64,000 nucleotides of DNA from assembly GCF_008014745.1 (NCBI RefSeq), contig NZ_VPFD01000008.1:108855-172854 (forward strand), in the 5' to 3' direction. Source of the DNA: Massilia arenae. Lineage in GTDB: Bacteria; Pseudomonadota; Gammaproteobacteria; Burkholderiales; Burkholderiaceae_D. Numbering within the stretch: position 1 is the first letter of the stretch; every line of letters begins with the position of its first letter. Positions 39,765 to 47,775 of this stretch are shown piece after piece. The position numbers and the translations under genes are program-made. The notes beneath the pieces are model-generated. The model searched no databases and was not told the DNA's origin. It was given only the letters and a program-made list of their open reading frames with translations.

Positions 39765-40829
39765 ATGACTACAATGTTTGACCCGATCAAGGTGGGCGCC
39801 CTCGAATGGCCGAACCGCATCGTCATGGCGCCGCTGACCCGCTCGCGCGCCGATGGCGGCGCACGCGTACCGAATGCGCTGATGGCCGAATACTATGTGC
39901 AGCGCGCATCGGCCGGGCTGATCCTGTCCGAAGCGACTTCGGTGACCCCGATGGGCGTGGGCTATGCCGACACGCCGGGCATCTGGTCTGAGGAGCAGGT
40001 CGAAGGCTGGAAGATCGTCACCGAGGCCGTGCACAAGGCGGGTGGCCGTATCTTCTTGCAGCTGTGGCACGTGGGCCGCATCTCGGATCCGTCCTTCCTG
40101 GACGGCGAACTGCCGGTCGCGCCGTCGGCGATCCAGCCGGATGGCCATGTAAGCCTGCTGCGTCCGAAGCGCCCCTTCGTCACCCCGCGCGCGCTCGAAC
40201 TCGATGAAATCCCCGGCATCGTCGCCGCCTACCGCAAGGGCGCCGAAAACGCGAAGAAGGCCGGCTTCGACGGCGTCGAAGTCCACGGCGCCAACGGCTA
40301 CCTGCTCGACCAGTTCCTGCAGGATTCCACCAACAAGCGCACCGACGCCTATGGCGGCCCGATCGAGAACCGCGCGCGCCTGATGCTCGAAGTGACCGAC
40401 GCCTGCATCGACGTCTGGGGCGCCGACCGCGTCGGCGTGCACCTGGCGCCGGCCCGCGATTCGCACGATATGGGCGACTCGACCCCGTTTGATACCTTTG
40501 GCTACGTGGCGCGCGAGCTGGGCAAGCGCAAGATCGCCTTCATCTTCACCCGCGAAGGACAAGGTCCGGATGCACTGGGCCCGATGCTCAAGAAGGAATT
40601 CGGCGGCGTCTGGATCGCCAACCAGCAGCTCACCCGCGAGAAGGCCGAGGAACTGATCGCCAGTGGCACCGCGGACGCGGTGTCGTGGGGCCAGCTGTTC
40701 ATCGCGAACCCGGACCTGCCGAAGCGCCTGCAGCTGGGTGCGCCGCTCAACGAACCGAACACCGATACCTTCTACCAGCCAGGCCCGGTCGGCTACACCG
40801 ACTATCCGGAACTGGAACAGGCAGCCTGA
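39765..40829 (+). CDS. nemA: Old Yellow Enzyme-family alkene reductase
   Basis: The 354-residue TIM-barrel flavoenzyme has FDPIKVGALEWPNRIVMAPLTRSRA at the start, LQLWHVGR, VHGANGYLLDQFLQD (His/Asn substrate-binding pair) and a C-terminal Tyr-rich end. It reduces activated C=C bonds (N-ethylmaleimide, 2-cyclohexenone, nitrate esters) using NAD(P)H and FMN. It is directly downstream of the cysteine-containing ArsR gene, so it likely answers electrophile stress. The nemA name is by family and context; other OYE subtypes are possible. Confidence 0.85.
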   Translation: MTTMFDPIKVGALEWPNRIVMAPLTRSRADGGARVPNALMAEYYVQRASAGLILSEATSVTPMGVGYADTPGIWSEEQVEGWKIVTEAVHKAGGRIFLQLWHVGRISDPSFLDGELPVAPSAIQPDGHVSLLRPKRPFVTPRALELDEIPGIVAAYRKGAENAKKAGFDGVEVHGANGYLLDQFLQDSTNKRTDAYGGPIENRARLMLEVTDACIDVWGADRVGVHLAPARDSHDMGDSTPFDTFGYVARELGKRKIAFIFTREGQGPDALGPMLKKEFGGVWIANQQLTREKAEELIASGTADAVSWGQLFIANPDLPKRLQLGAPLNEPNTDTFYQPGPVGYTDYPELEQAA

Positions 40830-40890
40830 TTTTTCGTTTTCGCCACCGCTTCGCTGCCCTGTCGCCGGCGAAGCGGCGGCGCCTCTTTCG

Positions 40891-40916
40891 ACGGGACCTT
40901 TATGGTCCCGTTTTTT
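40891..40916 (+). terminator. Rho-independent terminator after the OYE gene
   Basis: A perfect eight-base stem ACGGGACC/GGTCCCGT (40891-40898 and 40904-40911) with a TTTAT loop is followed by a run of T (40911-40916). It lies 62 bases after the OYE stop and before the aminopeptidase gene. Confidence 0.85.
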
Positions 40917-41058
40917 ATGCGTATTGACGATACTATCGAATCTGCATACGCGAAGTACAGATTCTCTCCTGCGGGTGTCCAGCGTGGAACGTTAGTGCTA
41001 TTCTTGCGCGATTGACATTTCGCGCACCCAGATGCGCCCACCGAGAGAGGATTTTTCA

Positions 41059-43716
41059 GTGAACTTTCCCGCACACCGCGTGATGGCCGTCGCCATCGCT
41101 TCCGCCTTCGTCTTCGGCGGCGCCGTCCACGCCGCGCCGGCCCAGCAAGCCGCTACGGCCCGCGCCGAAACCGCCTTCCTGTCGCAAGACGACGCGTTTG
41201 CCCGTTCCGCCCGCATCGCGAACGTGGACTATGTGCTGGACTTTACACTGACCGGCAAGGAAACCTTCGCCGGCACCACGACCGTCACCTTCGACCTCAA
41301 GGATACGAATTCCGCCGTCACCCTCGACCTGAACAAGGCCACCGTCAAGTCGGTCAGCGTCAACGGCAAACCCGTCCAGGCACGCTACAACGACTGGTTC
41401 ATTACCATCGACCCGGCGCATCTGGCCAAGGGACGCAACACCGTCACCGTCGCCTACGAACGCCTGCACAGCACCAATGGCGAAGGCCTGCACCGCATGG
41501 TCGACCCGGCCGATGGCCGGGTGTATACCTACTCGCACTTCGAGCCGGTGGCGGCCCAGCAGATGTTCCCCCTGTTCGACCAGCCCGACCTGAAGGCCAG
41601 CTACACCGTTACCGTCACCGCGCCGAAGGACTGGCACGTGGTCACCACCACCCGCGAAACGAAGATCGATGATGCCGGCGCCAACCGCCGCTGGACCTTC
41701 AAGCAAACCCGCCGCCTGAGCCCCTACAACTTCTCGCTGCACGCCGGCCCTTACCAGGTCTGGGAAGACAATAGCGGCAAGTACCCGATGCGCCTGTTCG
41801 CGCGCCAGTCGCTGGCCAAGCAGGTGGTCCCCGCCGACTGGTTCCGCCAGACCAAGGCGGGCATGACCTTCTTCGAAGAGTACTTCGGCATTCCCTACCA
41901 GTTCGAGAAGTACGACCAGCTGATCGTGCCCGACTTCCTGTACGGCGCGATGGAAAACGCCGGCGCCATCACTTTCGCCGAAGCGCGCTACGGCGTGGCC
42001 AATATGACGGCCGACCAGAAGCAGTCGATGACCGAAGTGATCATGCACGAGATGGCCCACCAGTGGTTCGGCAACCTGGTTACCATGAAGTGGTGGAACG
42101 GCCTGTGGCTCAACGAAAGCTTCGCTTCGTTCATGGGCATCCTGGCCACCGCCGAATCGACCGAGTTCAAGGACTCGTGGCAGAAGTTCTACCAGACCGG
42201 CAAGCAGCGCGCCTACATCCAGGACCAGACCGCGAGCACCCACCCGATCGAGGTGCCGGTGCCGTCGTCGGCCAATGCCTTCGACAATATCGACGCCATC
42301 ACCTATTCGAAAGGCGGCGCCGCCCTCAAGCAGCTGCGCCACCTGCTGGGCGAGGAAGTGTTCCGCAAGGGCGTGCACAACTACCTGGTCAAGTATTCGT
42401 GGCAGAACGCCACCCTCGATGATTTCATCAACACCCTGGCCAAGACCGCCGGCCGCGACCTGTCGGGCTGGACCAAGGAATGGCTGTACCACGCCGGCGT
42501 GAACACGATCGCGGCCAATTACAGCTGCAGCAACGGCAAGATCAAGGACTTCACCCTTACGCAAGCAGCGCCCAGCAAGGAACTGCCGACCCTGCGCGAA
42601 CAACGCGTGCAGGTGGCGGCGTTCAAGATCGACGGCGGCAAGCTGTCGCTGGTCAAGAACGTGCCGGTGACCTACAAGGGCGCGAAGACCGCGGTCAAGG
42701 AGCTCGATGGCGCGGCCTGCCCTGACCTGGTCTATCCGAACTACCAGGACTGGGGCTATGCGAAAGTCCAGCTGGACGCCCGCTCCTTCGATACCGCGCG
42801 CACGAAGTTGTCGCAGGTCGACGATCCGCTGCTGCGCGCCATGCTCTGGCAGAGCCTGTGGGACAGCGTGCGCGACGCCCAGCTGCCGCTGAACGACTTC
42901 ATCACCGTGGCCCTGAACAATGCGCCGCAAGAGAAGGACTACACCCTGCTCGGCGACGTGCTGGGCAAGGTCGTCCAATCGAAGGCCTACCTCGACGCCA
43001 TGCGCCTCGACAATGCATATGCGAAGCAGACCTATGCAGCCCTGGAGAAGATGGCCTGGGACGGCGTGCTGGCGCACAAGGCCAACGCCGACGTCCAGCG
43101 CCGCTGGTTCAGTCTCTACGTGAGCGTGGCCTCCAGCCCGGAGGCGCTGGCGCGCCTGGCCGGCATCCTCGACGGCAAGATGGATGCCGCCGGCATGGAG
43201 CTCACCCAAGACCAGCGCTGGGCGCTCATCGCCCACCTCAATCGCTACAACCACGCCGGCGCTGAAGGCCTGATCGCGGCGGAGAGCGCGCGCGACAAAT
43301 CCGACGCCGGCCAGGTGGCGGCGGTGGCAGCCACTGCGTCGCGTCCGGATCCGAAGGTCAAGGCCGAGTGGGTCGGCAAGATCGAAGACCTCAAGACGCC
43401 GCTGCCGTTCTCGCGCATCCGCACGGCGATGGGCAGCGTGTTCCCGGCCGAACAGGGTCAGTTGAGCGAGCTCGAGGCCGATGCGCGCCTGGCGCGGCTG
43501 CCGGCGATCGACAAGGCGGCTGGCCCGGTCTATATGCGCGCCTATGCCATCACCATGATCCCGACCGCTTGCACGCCGCACAGCGTGCAGCGCCTGAGCC
43601 GCGCTGCCGATCAGATGAAAGACCTGTCGGCATTTACCCGCCGCTCGCTGCTCGACACCCTGCAGAACGAGCAGCGCTGCGTGGCGATCAAGGGGGCGAT
43701 GACGGCGCCGAAGTAA
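41059..43716 (+). CDS. M1-family zinc aminopeptidase, exported
   Basis: A GTG start at 41059 is preferred (AGAGAGGA about nine bases upstream, and the signal peptide then starts VNFPAHRVMAVAIASAFVFGGAVHAA); an ATG nine codons earlier is the alternative. The 885-residue protein has the M1 motifs GAMENAGAITF (substrate-binding Glu), HEMAHQWFGN plus the downstream NES Glu (LWLNESFASFM), the latter three supplying zinc ligands and catalytic Glu. A C-terminal helical domain follows. Because it is exported, it probably cleaves peptides in the periplasm, unlike cytosolic PepN. The following gene starts eight bases after the stop. Confidence 0.9.
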   Translation: MNFPAHRVMAVAIASAFVFGGAVHAAPAQQAATARAETAFLSQDDAFARSARIANVDYVLDFTLTGKETFAGTTTVTFDLKDTNSAVTLDLNKATVKSVSVNGKPVQARYNDWFITIDPAHLAKGRNTVTVAYERLHSTNGEGLHRMVDPADGRVYTYSHFEPVAAQQMFPLFDQPDLKASYTVTVTAPKDWHVVTTTRETKIDDAGANRRWTFKQTRRLSPYNFSLHAGPYQVWEDNSGKYPMRLFARQSLAKQVVPADWFRQTKAGMTFFEEYFGIPYQFEKYDQLIVPDFLYGAMENAGAITFAEARYGVANMTADQKQSMTEVIMHEMAHQWFGNLVTMKWWNGLWLNESFASFMGILATAESTEFKDSWQKFYQTGKQRAYIQDQTASTHPIEVPVPSSANAFDNIDAITYSKGGAALKQLRHLLGEEVFRKGVHNYLVKYSWQNATLDDFINTLAKTAGRDLSGWTKEWLYHAGVNTIAANYSCSNGKIKDFTLTQAAPSKELPTLREQRVQVAAFKIDGGKLSLVKNVPVTYKGAKTAVKELDGAACPDLVYPNYQDWGYAKVQLDARSFDTARTKLSQVDDPLLRAMLWQSLWDSVRDAQLPLNDFITVALNNAPQEKDYTLLGDVLGKVVQSKAYLDAMRLDNAYAKQTYAALEKMAWDGVLAHKANADVQRRWFSLYVSVASSPEALARLAGILDGKMDAAGMELTQDQRWALIAHLNRYNHAGAEGLIAAESARDKSDAGQVAAVAATASRPDPKVKAEWVGKIEDLKTPLPFSRIRTAMGSVFPAEQGQLSELEADARLARLPAIDKAAGPVYMRAYAITMIPTACTPHSVQRLSRAADQMKDLSAFTRRSLLDTLQNEQRCVAIKGAMTAPK

Positions 43717-43723
43717 GCGATTG

Positions 43724-44434
43724 ATGCGCGCGGACGCCGGCCTGATGCCGCGCCGCGCGCCGGGCTGGCCGCTCTTGGCCACGCTCGGCGCGCACCTGCT
43801 GCTCGCATGGTGGTGGCTCGACGCCACCGGCGTGCGGTCCTTGCCGTCCATCGTGCCGGCGCTGCGTGAATTCCTCGTGGTGCCGGTGCTGGTGCCGCCG
43901 CCTGCAGCTGAATCTCCCCCACCTCCACCGATTCCCCGATCGCCTGCACGCGCTCCCGTCGCAGCGCAGCCGATCACGCTCCCCGCGGATGCCCCGGTGG
44001 CGGAGCCTGTCGCCGAATCCTATCCCGATCCACTGGCGCAGCCCGCGCCACTAGACGATGCCGCATCCGAGGAAGCGACGCTGGCCGGCCGCGCCAGGCG
44101 TGCGGCCGGCAGCGCCGATCACGACCTGCGCAAAGGCAAACTGGCCCCGCTCGAGCCGACCGACACGCCCTGGAAGCGTTTTTCCAGCGCCGTCGAAGGC
44201 GCGCGCAAGGACACATCGCGCACGCTGACCTCGGAGAGCTACACCTCGCCCGACGGCACCATCGTCTACCGCTTCCGCAAGAACGGTAAATATTACTGCC
44301 GCAGCGGCGGCGGCGTGCGGCCGAGCATGTTCGGCGCCGAGGGCGGCGGCGCGGTCCTGTTCGACAAGCCCGGCGGCGGCGGCACGGCCGGCCTCGTACC
44401 CTGCCCCTCCCAGGCCGAATTCAAGCGCGACTGA
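43724..44434 (+). CDS. TonB-like protein, paralogue of 5519-6265
   Basis: The ATG at 43724 is chosen over a TTG one codon earlier. The 236-residue product has a membrane anchor (about 14-31), a Pro-rich stretch (PPPAAESPPPPPIPRSPARAP) and a C-terminal part with ARRAAGSADHDLRKGKLAPL, KNGKYYCRSGG and LVPCPSQAEF. The same order, helix and two cysteines occur in the TonB-like protein encoded at 5519-6265; neither has the TonB YP motif. They are probably one uncharacterised family. It starts eight bases after the aminopeptidase stop; a small opposite-strand frame overlaps its 3' end. Confidence 0.62.
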   Translation: MRADAGLMPRRAPGWPLLATLGAHLLLAWWWLDATGVRSLPSIVPALREFLVVPVLVPPPAAESPPPPPIPRSPARAPVAAQPITLPADAPVAEPVAESYPDPLAQPAPLDDAASEEATLAGRARRAAGSADHDLRKGKLAPLEPTDTPWKRFSSAVEGARKDTSRTLTSESYTSPDGTIVYRFRKNGKYYCRSGGGVRPSMFGAEGGGAVLFDKPGGGGTAGLVPCPSQAEFKRD

Positions 44435-44766
44435 GCGCCGCTCGTCGCCGTCGGCGGTGGAACGCACAGTTCCGCCACCCGGCGCCAGGCGCCGTCGGCC
44501 CCGCACTCGGCTGGCGGGTGGTCGCGCAGCAGCGCGCCAAGGTCGAGCGGCGCGCCCACGCGCACCTTGACCCCGCGCGCGATCGGCACGCACAGCGCAT
44601 CATGCCAGGCCGCCGCATGGCCTTCGGGTGTTGGCAGCGCGCCGCGCAAGCGGACGGCGGCCTCTTCGCATGCGGCGCCGCTGGCGAATTCTCCGCGCAG
44701 GCTGCTGCTCTCCAACGTGACATCGAGATTCTGTTGGAGGTACAGCAGCAGGATGATCGTAAACAT
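44293..44766 (-). CDS. Possible small protein overlapping the TonB-like gene
   Basis: A frame beginning MFTIILLLYLQQNLD gives 157 residues. The N-terminal hydrophobic stretch resembles a signal or anchor. Two Cys (about 33 and 59) and a Pro-rich tail follow. There is no clear Shine-Dalgarno. The last 142 bases overlap the converging TonB-like gene, which is a large overlap for a real pair; however the non-overlapping part has clean coding-like composition. It could be a true gene with a shorter end, or a shadow. Low confidence. Confidence 0.35.
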   Translation of the reverse strand: MFTIILLLYLQQNLDVTLESSSLRGEFASGAACEEAAVRLRGALPTPEGHAAAWHDALCVPIARGVKVRVGAPLDLGALLRDHPPAECGADGAWRRVAELCVPPPTATSGAQSRLNSAWEGQGTRPAVPPPPGLSNRTAPPPSAPNMLGRTPPPLRQ

Positions 44767-44813
44767 ATAATGGCCGGGTCCGCGGCCCCCGCCGCGCTTG
44801 CAGAGGAAACACA

Positions 44814-45251
44814 TTGGACTGGGATTATCCGCAACCGTTCATCCTGCCGGTCGTGCCGCAGGCCGGCGACATTGATGGCCTGAACCACACCAATAACGCC
44901 GTCTATGTGCGCTGGTGCGAACAGGCCGGCTGGGCCCACTCGGAAGGGCTGGGCCTGTCGCTGGACGACTACCGACGCCTGGACCGCGCGATGGCGATCC
45001 GGCGCGGCGACTACGAATACCTGTTGCCTACGGTGCAGGGCGAGGCGCTGAGCCTGGCCACCTGGCTGGTTGGCGGCGACGGCAAGCTGACGATGGAACG
45101 GCGCTTCCAGCTGGTGCGCGACCGCGACCGCGCCACCGTGCTGCGCGGACGCTGGGAACTGGTCTGCATCGAGATCGGCAGCGGCCGGCCGCGCCGCATG
45201 CCGGCCGAGTTCCTGGACACCTATATGCCCGTGGTGGTTGCACCAGCCTAA
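44814..45251 (+). CDS. Acyl-CoA thioesterase, hotdog fold (4HBT)
   Basis: A TTG start is supported by GAGGAAACACA just upstream; no ATG fits. The 145-residue product has the hotdog pattern GDIDGLNHTNNAVYVRWCEQAG with the catalytic Asp, and a later strand set GRWELVCIEIGSGRPRRMP. The FcbC/YbgC-like family releases the acyl group from short acyl-CoA or from hydroxybenzoyl-CoA. It probably functions alone; the 122 bases after it contain no other gene. Confidence 0.83.
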   Translation: MDWDYPQPFILPVVPQAGDIDGLNHTNNAVYVRWCEQAGWAHSEGLGLSLDDYRRLDRAMAIRRGDYEYLLPTVQGEALSLATWLVGGDGKLTMERRFQLVRDRDRATVLRGRWELVCIEIGSGRPRRMPAEFLDTYMPVVVAPA

Positions 45252-45373
45252 GCCCCGGTCCGCGCGCATGGTTGCATTGCGCATGCTCAAGGACGAGTTT
45301 GATCGATCCGGCCTACCACCCGCTTGGGCGGGATCAGACTGGTTCCGTCACCCGATCCGACGACGAGGATGCG

Positions 45374-46573
45374 ATGTTCCGGATTCTGCCCAAGATCCCG
45401 ATCGATATGCGACTGATCCTGTTCTGGCTGCTGGCCTGCCCCCTGTTGGCGGGGCCGTTGCTGGCCGGCTGCCGGCTGCGCGACGGCGGGCACGAAGAGC
45501 TCGTGGTGCCCGAACTGGTGCGCACCCATCTCTATCTCGCACCCACCGGGTCGGACAGCAATCCCGGCACCCGCGCCGAACCCTTCCGCACCCTTGCGCG
45601 CGCGGCCCAGGTGGTCACGCCGGGCACGACCGTGCACGTGGCGCCCGGCATCTATTCAGGCGGCGTGCGCACGACCACCAGCGGCACGCTCGAAGCACGC
45701 ATCGTCTTCCAGAGCACCGAGCGCTGGGGCGCCAGGATCGTGCCGCCGCTCGACGCGCGCCAGAGCGCGGCCTGGGACAACCGCGGCAGCTACATCGACA
45801 TCATCGGCTTCGAAATCGACGGCACCCAGTACCAGAGCGGCATGAAATGGCTGAGCGGCATTTATAACGGCGGCTCGCACAACGGCGTGCACGGCAACCG
45901 CATCCACCACATCGGCAACGACGTGCCGTGCGAGCCCAAGGGTGGCTCGGGCATCGGCATCGACAGCTACTTCAAGGGCGTGGACGTGGTCGTGACCGGC
46001 AACCACGTGCATGACATCGGCCCACCCGGCTGCCGCTATATGCACGGCATCTACGTCAGCACCACGGCCAACGTGCGGGGTAACGTCGTCTACCGTGTGT
46101 CGGGCGCCGGCATCCATCTGTGGCACGACGCCAACCGCGTGACCGTGCGCGGCAATACCGTAGCGGCATCCGGCACCGGCATCGTGGTCGGCGGCGGCGA
46201 CTTTTATCACAGCAAGGGGCCGAACGACCATACCCACGTCAGCAACAACATCGTCTACGACAACCACCACGGCATCCTTGGGCAAGGGGCGATCGGCCGC
46301 CACAACAGCTTCCGCAACAACCTCGTGTACCAGAACGCCGGCGACGACTGGAAGCTGTCGCCCGGCCGCGAGCATACGGGCAGCATCAGCGCGCCGCCCC
46401 AGTTCGTCGAGTACAGCGCCAGCGGCACGCCGGACTTCCGCCTGCGTCGCGGTTCGCCGGCGATCGGACAGGGTTTGCCGCTGGATGCGGCGCCGCCCGG
46501 CAGCGGCAATGCCGGGGCGCGGCCGATGCGCAAGGCCGACATCGGGGCCATGCCGTCGGCGCCGCCGTCCTAG
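45374..46573 (+). CDS. Right-handed beta-helix lipoprotein
   Basis: The ATG at 45374 has GAGG upstream and gives 399 residues (a start 16 codons later would also work). A signal sequence ends in the lipobox LLAGC (about residue 35). The mature protein contains THLYLAPTGSDSNPGTRAEPFRTLARAA, a DUF1565-like opening, then many parallel beta-helix coils with NGVHGNRIHHIG, GNHVHDIG and SNNIVYDN patterns. Such proteins are polysaccharide lyases or binding proteins; the catalytic residues cannot be placed. An outer-membrane lipoprotein acting on polysaccharide is plausible. Confidence 0.8.
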   Translation: MFRILPKIPIDMRLILFWLLACPLLAGPLLAGCRLRDGGHEELVVPELVRTHLYLAPTGSDSNPGTRAEPFRTLARAAQVVTPGTTVHVAPGIYSGGVRTTTSGTLEARIVFQSTERWGARIVPPLDARQSAAWDNRGSYIDIIGFEIDGTQYQSGMKWLSGIYNGGSHNGVHGNRIHHIGNDVPCEPKGGSGIGIDSYFKGVDVVVTGNHVHDIGPPGCRYMHGIYVSTTANVRGNVVYRVSGAGIHLWHDANRVTVRGNTVAASGTGIVVGGGDFYHSKGPNDHTHVSNNIVYDNHHGILGQGAIGRHNSFRNNLVYQNAGDDWKLSPGREHTGSISAPPQFVEYSASGTPDFRLRRGSPAIGQGLPLDAAPPGSGNAGARPMRKADIGAMPSAPPS

Positions 46574-46598
46574 CGACGTCACGGCGTAGTCATGGCGC

Positions 46599-46946
46599 TT
46601 ACAGGATTTCGCGCACCCGCCCGAACGGCCGGCACAGGCGCACGCCTTTGGGCGTGACCACGAAGGGCCGCTCGATCAGGATCGGATGCGCGGCCATCGC
46701 ATCGAGCAGGGCCGCGTCGTCTACTTCGGGCCGGTCGAGACCCAGCTCGGCGTACAGGGCTTCCTTGCGGCGTACGGCGTCGCGCGGCTGCAGGCCGGCG
46801 TCGGCGATCAGGCGCGCCAGTTGTTCGCGGCTCGGTGGAGTGGCCAGGTACTCGACCACTTCCGGTTCGTGGCCGGCCTCGCGGATGGCGGCCAGGGTAT
46901 TGCGCGAGGTCCCGCAGCGCGGGTTGTGGTAAATCGTGATATCCAT
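46599..46946 (-). CDS. ArsC-family thiol-disulfide reductase
   Basis: The start at 46946 (MDITIYHNPRC) is chosen; the longer frame adds an unconserved lead. The 115-residue protein has HNPRCGTSRNTL, the single-cysteine active-site loop of glutaredoxin-dependent arsenate reductase, and ERPFVVTPKGVRLCRPFGRV with the conserved Arg near the end. Arsenate reductase would reduce As(V) to As(III) using glutathione, but no arsenic pump or ArsR partner adjoins, so it may be a general YffB/Spx-like protein. Confidence 0.82.
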   Translation of the reverse strand: MDITIYHNPRCGTSRNTLAAIREAGHEPEVVEYLATPPSREQLARLIADAGLQPRDAVRRKEALYAELGLDRPEVDDAALLDAMAAHPILIERPFVVTPKGVRLCRPFGRVREIL

Positions 46947-47136
46947 TGTCATAACAGGCGGTGTCGGGTTGTCATTGGCTTGTCGTTCAAACAGCGGCAT
47001 GATAACCACAGCGCATACCCTGCACCAGCATTTTTGCTTGTCCCCCCTCCCCGCTCCGGCTAGAATCCCACGCTTGATTTTCTAGAGCGTAATGGAATTC
47101 CATAACCATATGTCATTACGCCGCAACGGAGACCGG

Positions 47137-47766
47137 ATGGACGATTACCTGCAGCGCCCCGAAGCATTGCCCACCCTGCGCCAGCGCACCGCGCTGCGCG
47201 TGCTGCAGCTATTCGGCTGGAAAGTCTACTTCAAGCCGCTGCCCGGTCCCCACGGGATCGCGGTCATCTACCCGCATACCTCGAACTGGGACTTCCCCAT
47301 TGGCATGGTCGCCAAATGGGCGCTGGATACCCCGTTCCGCTGGTTGGCCAAGGACACGCTGTTCCGCGGCACGATGGGCCGCCTGATGCGCTACTGGGGC
47401 GGAATCGCCGTCGACCGCCGCGCGCCGATGGGCGCCACGCGCCAGCTGGCGCAGCAGATACTGAAGGAAGACTGGTGCTGGGTCGGCATCACGCCGGAAG
47501 GCACGCGCGGCTATCGCCCCCACTGGAAGAGTGGCTTTTATCACCTGGCGCAAACCGCCAACGTGCCGATGCTGCTGGTCAGCTTCGACTACAAGAAGAA
47601 AGAGCTGCGCCTGACCGAAACGCTCCAGCCATCCGGCGACATCGAGCGCGACATGGACACCATCCGCGCCGTGTACCGGAACGTCACCGCCCTCTACCCC
47701 GAAAATGCAGCGCCGATCGTGCTCGCCTCGAAGGACGACAAGGACGCCGAGCGCAAGCGCGCCTGA
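47137..47766 (+). CDS. PlsC-like acyltransferase
   Basis: A start at 47137 (MDDYLQRPEAL) is chosen because GGAG lies five bases upstream; the longer frame begins at 47092. The 209-residue product has the HTSNWD catalytic motif (His-x4-Asp) and GITPEGTRGY, the LPLAT motifs I and III. It probably transfers an acyl group to lysophosphatidate or a related glycerolipid. It is convergent with the SulP gene, nine bases away. A role in phospholipid or lipid A modification is not fixed. Confidence 0.85.
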   Translation: MDDYLQRPEALPTLRQRTALRVLQLFGWKVYFKPLPGPHGIAVIYPHTSNWDFPIGMVAKWALDTPFRWLAKDTLFRGTMGRLMRYWGGIAVDRRAPMGATRQLAQQILKEDWCWVGITPEGTRGYRPHWKSGFYHLAQTANVPMLLVSFDYKKKELRLTETLQPSGDIERDMDTIRAVYRNVTALYPENAAPIVLASKDDKDAERKRA

Positions 47767-47775
47767 CGTTATTTC

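Noticed and set aside
38226..40562. Long upstream extension of the exported-protein frame at 37608
   Set aside because: It is the antisense of the aspartoacylase, ArsR and OYE genes. The start at 38225 has a ribosome binding site and signal peptide.
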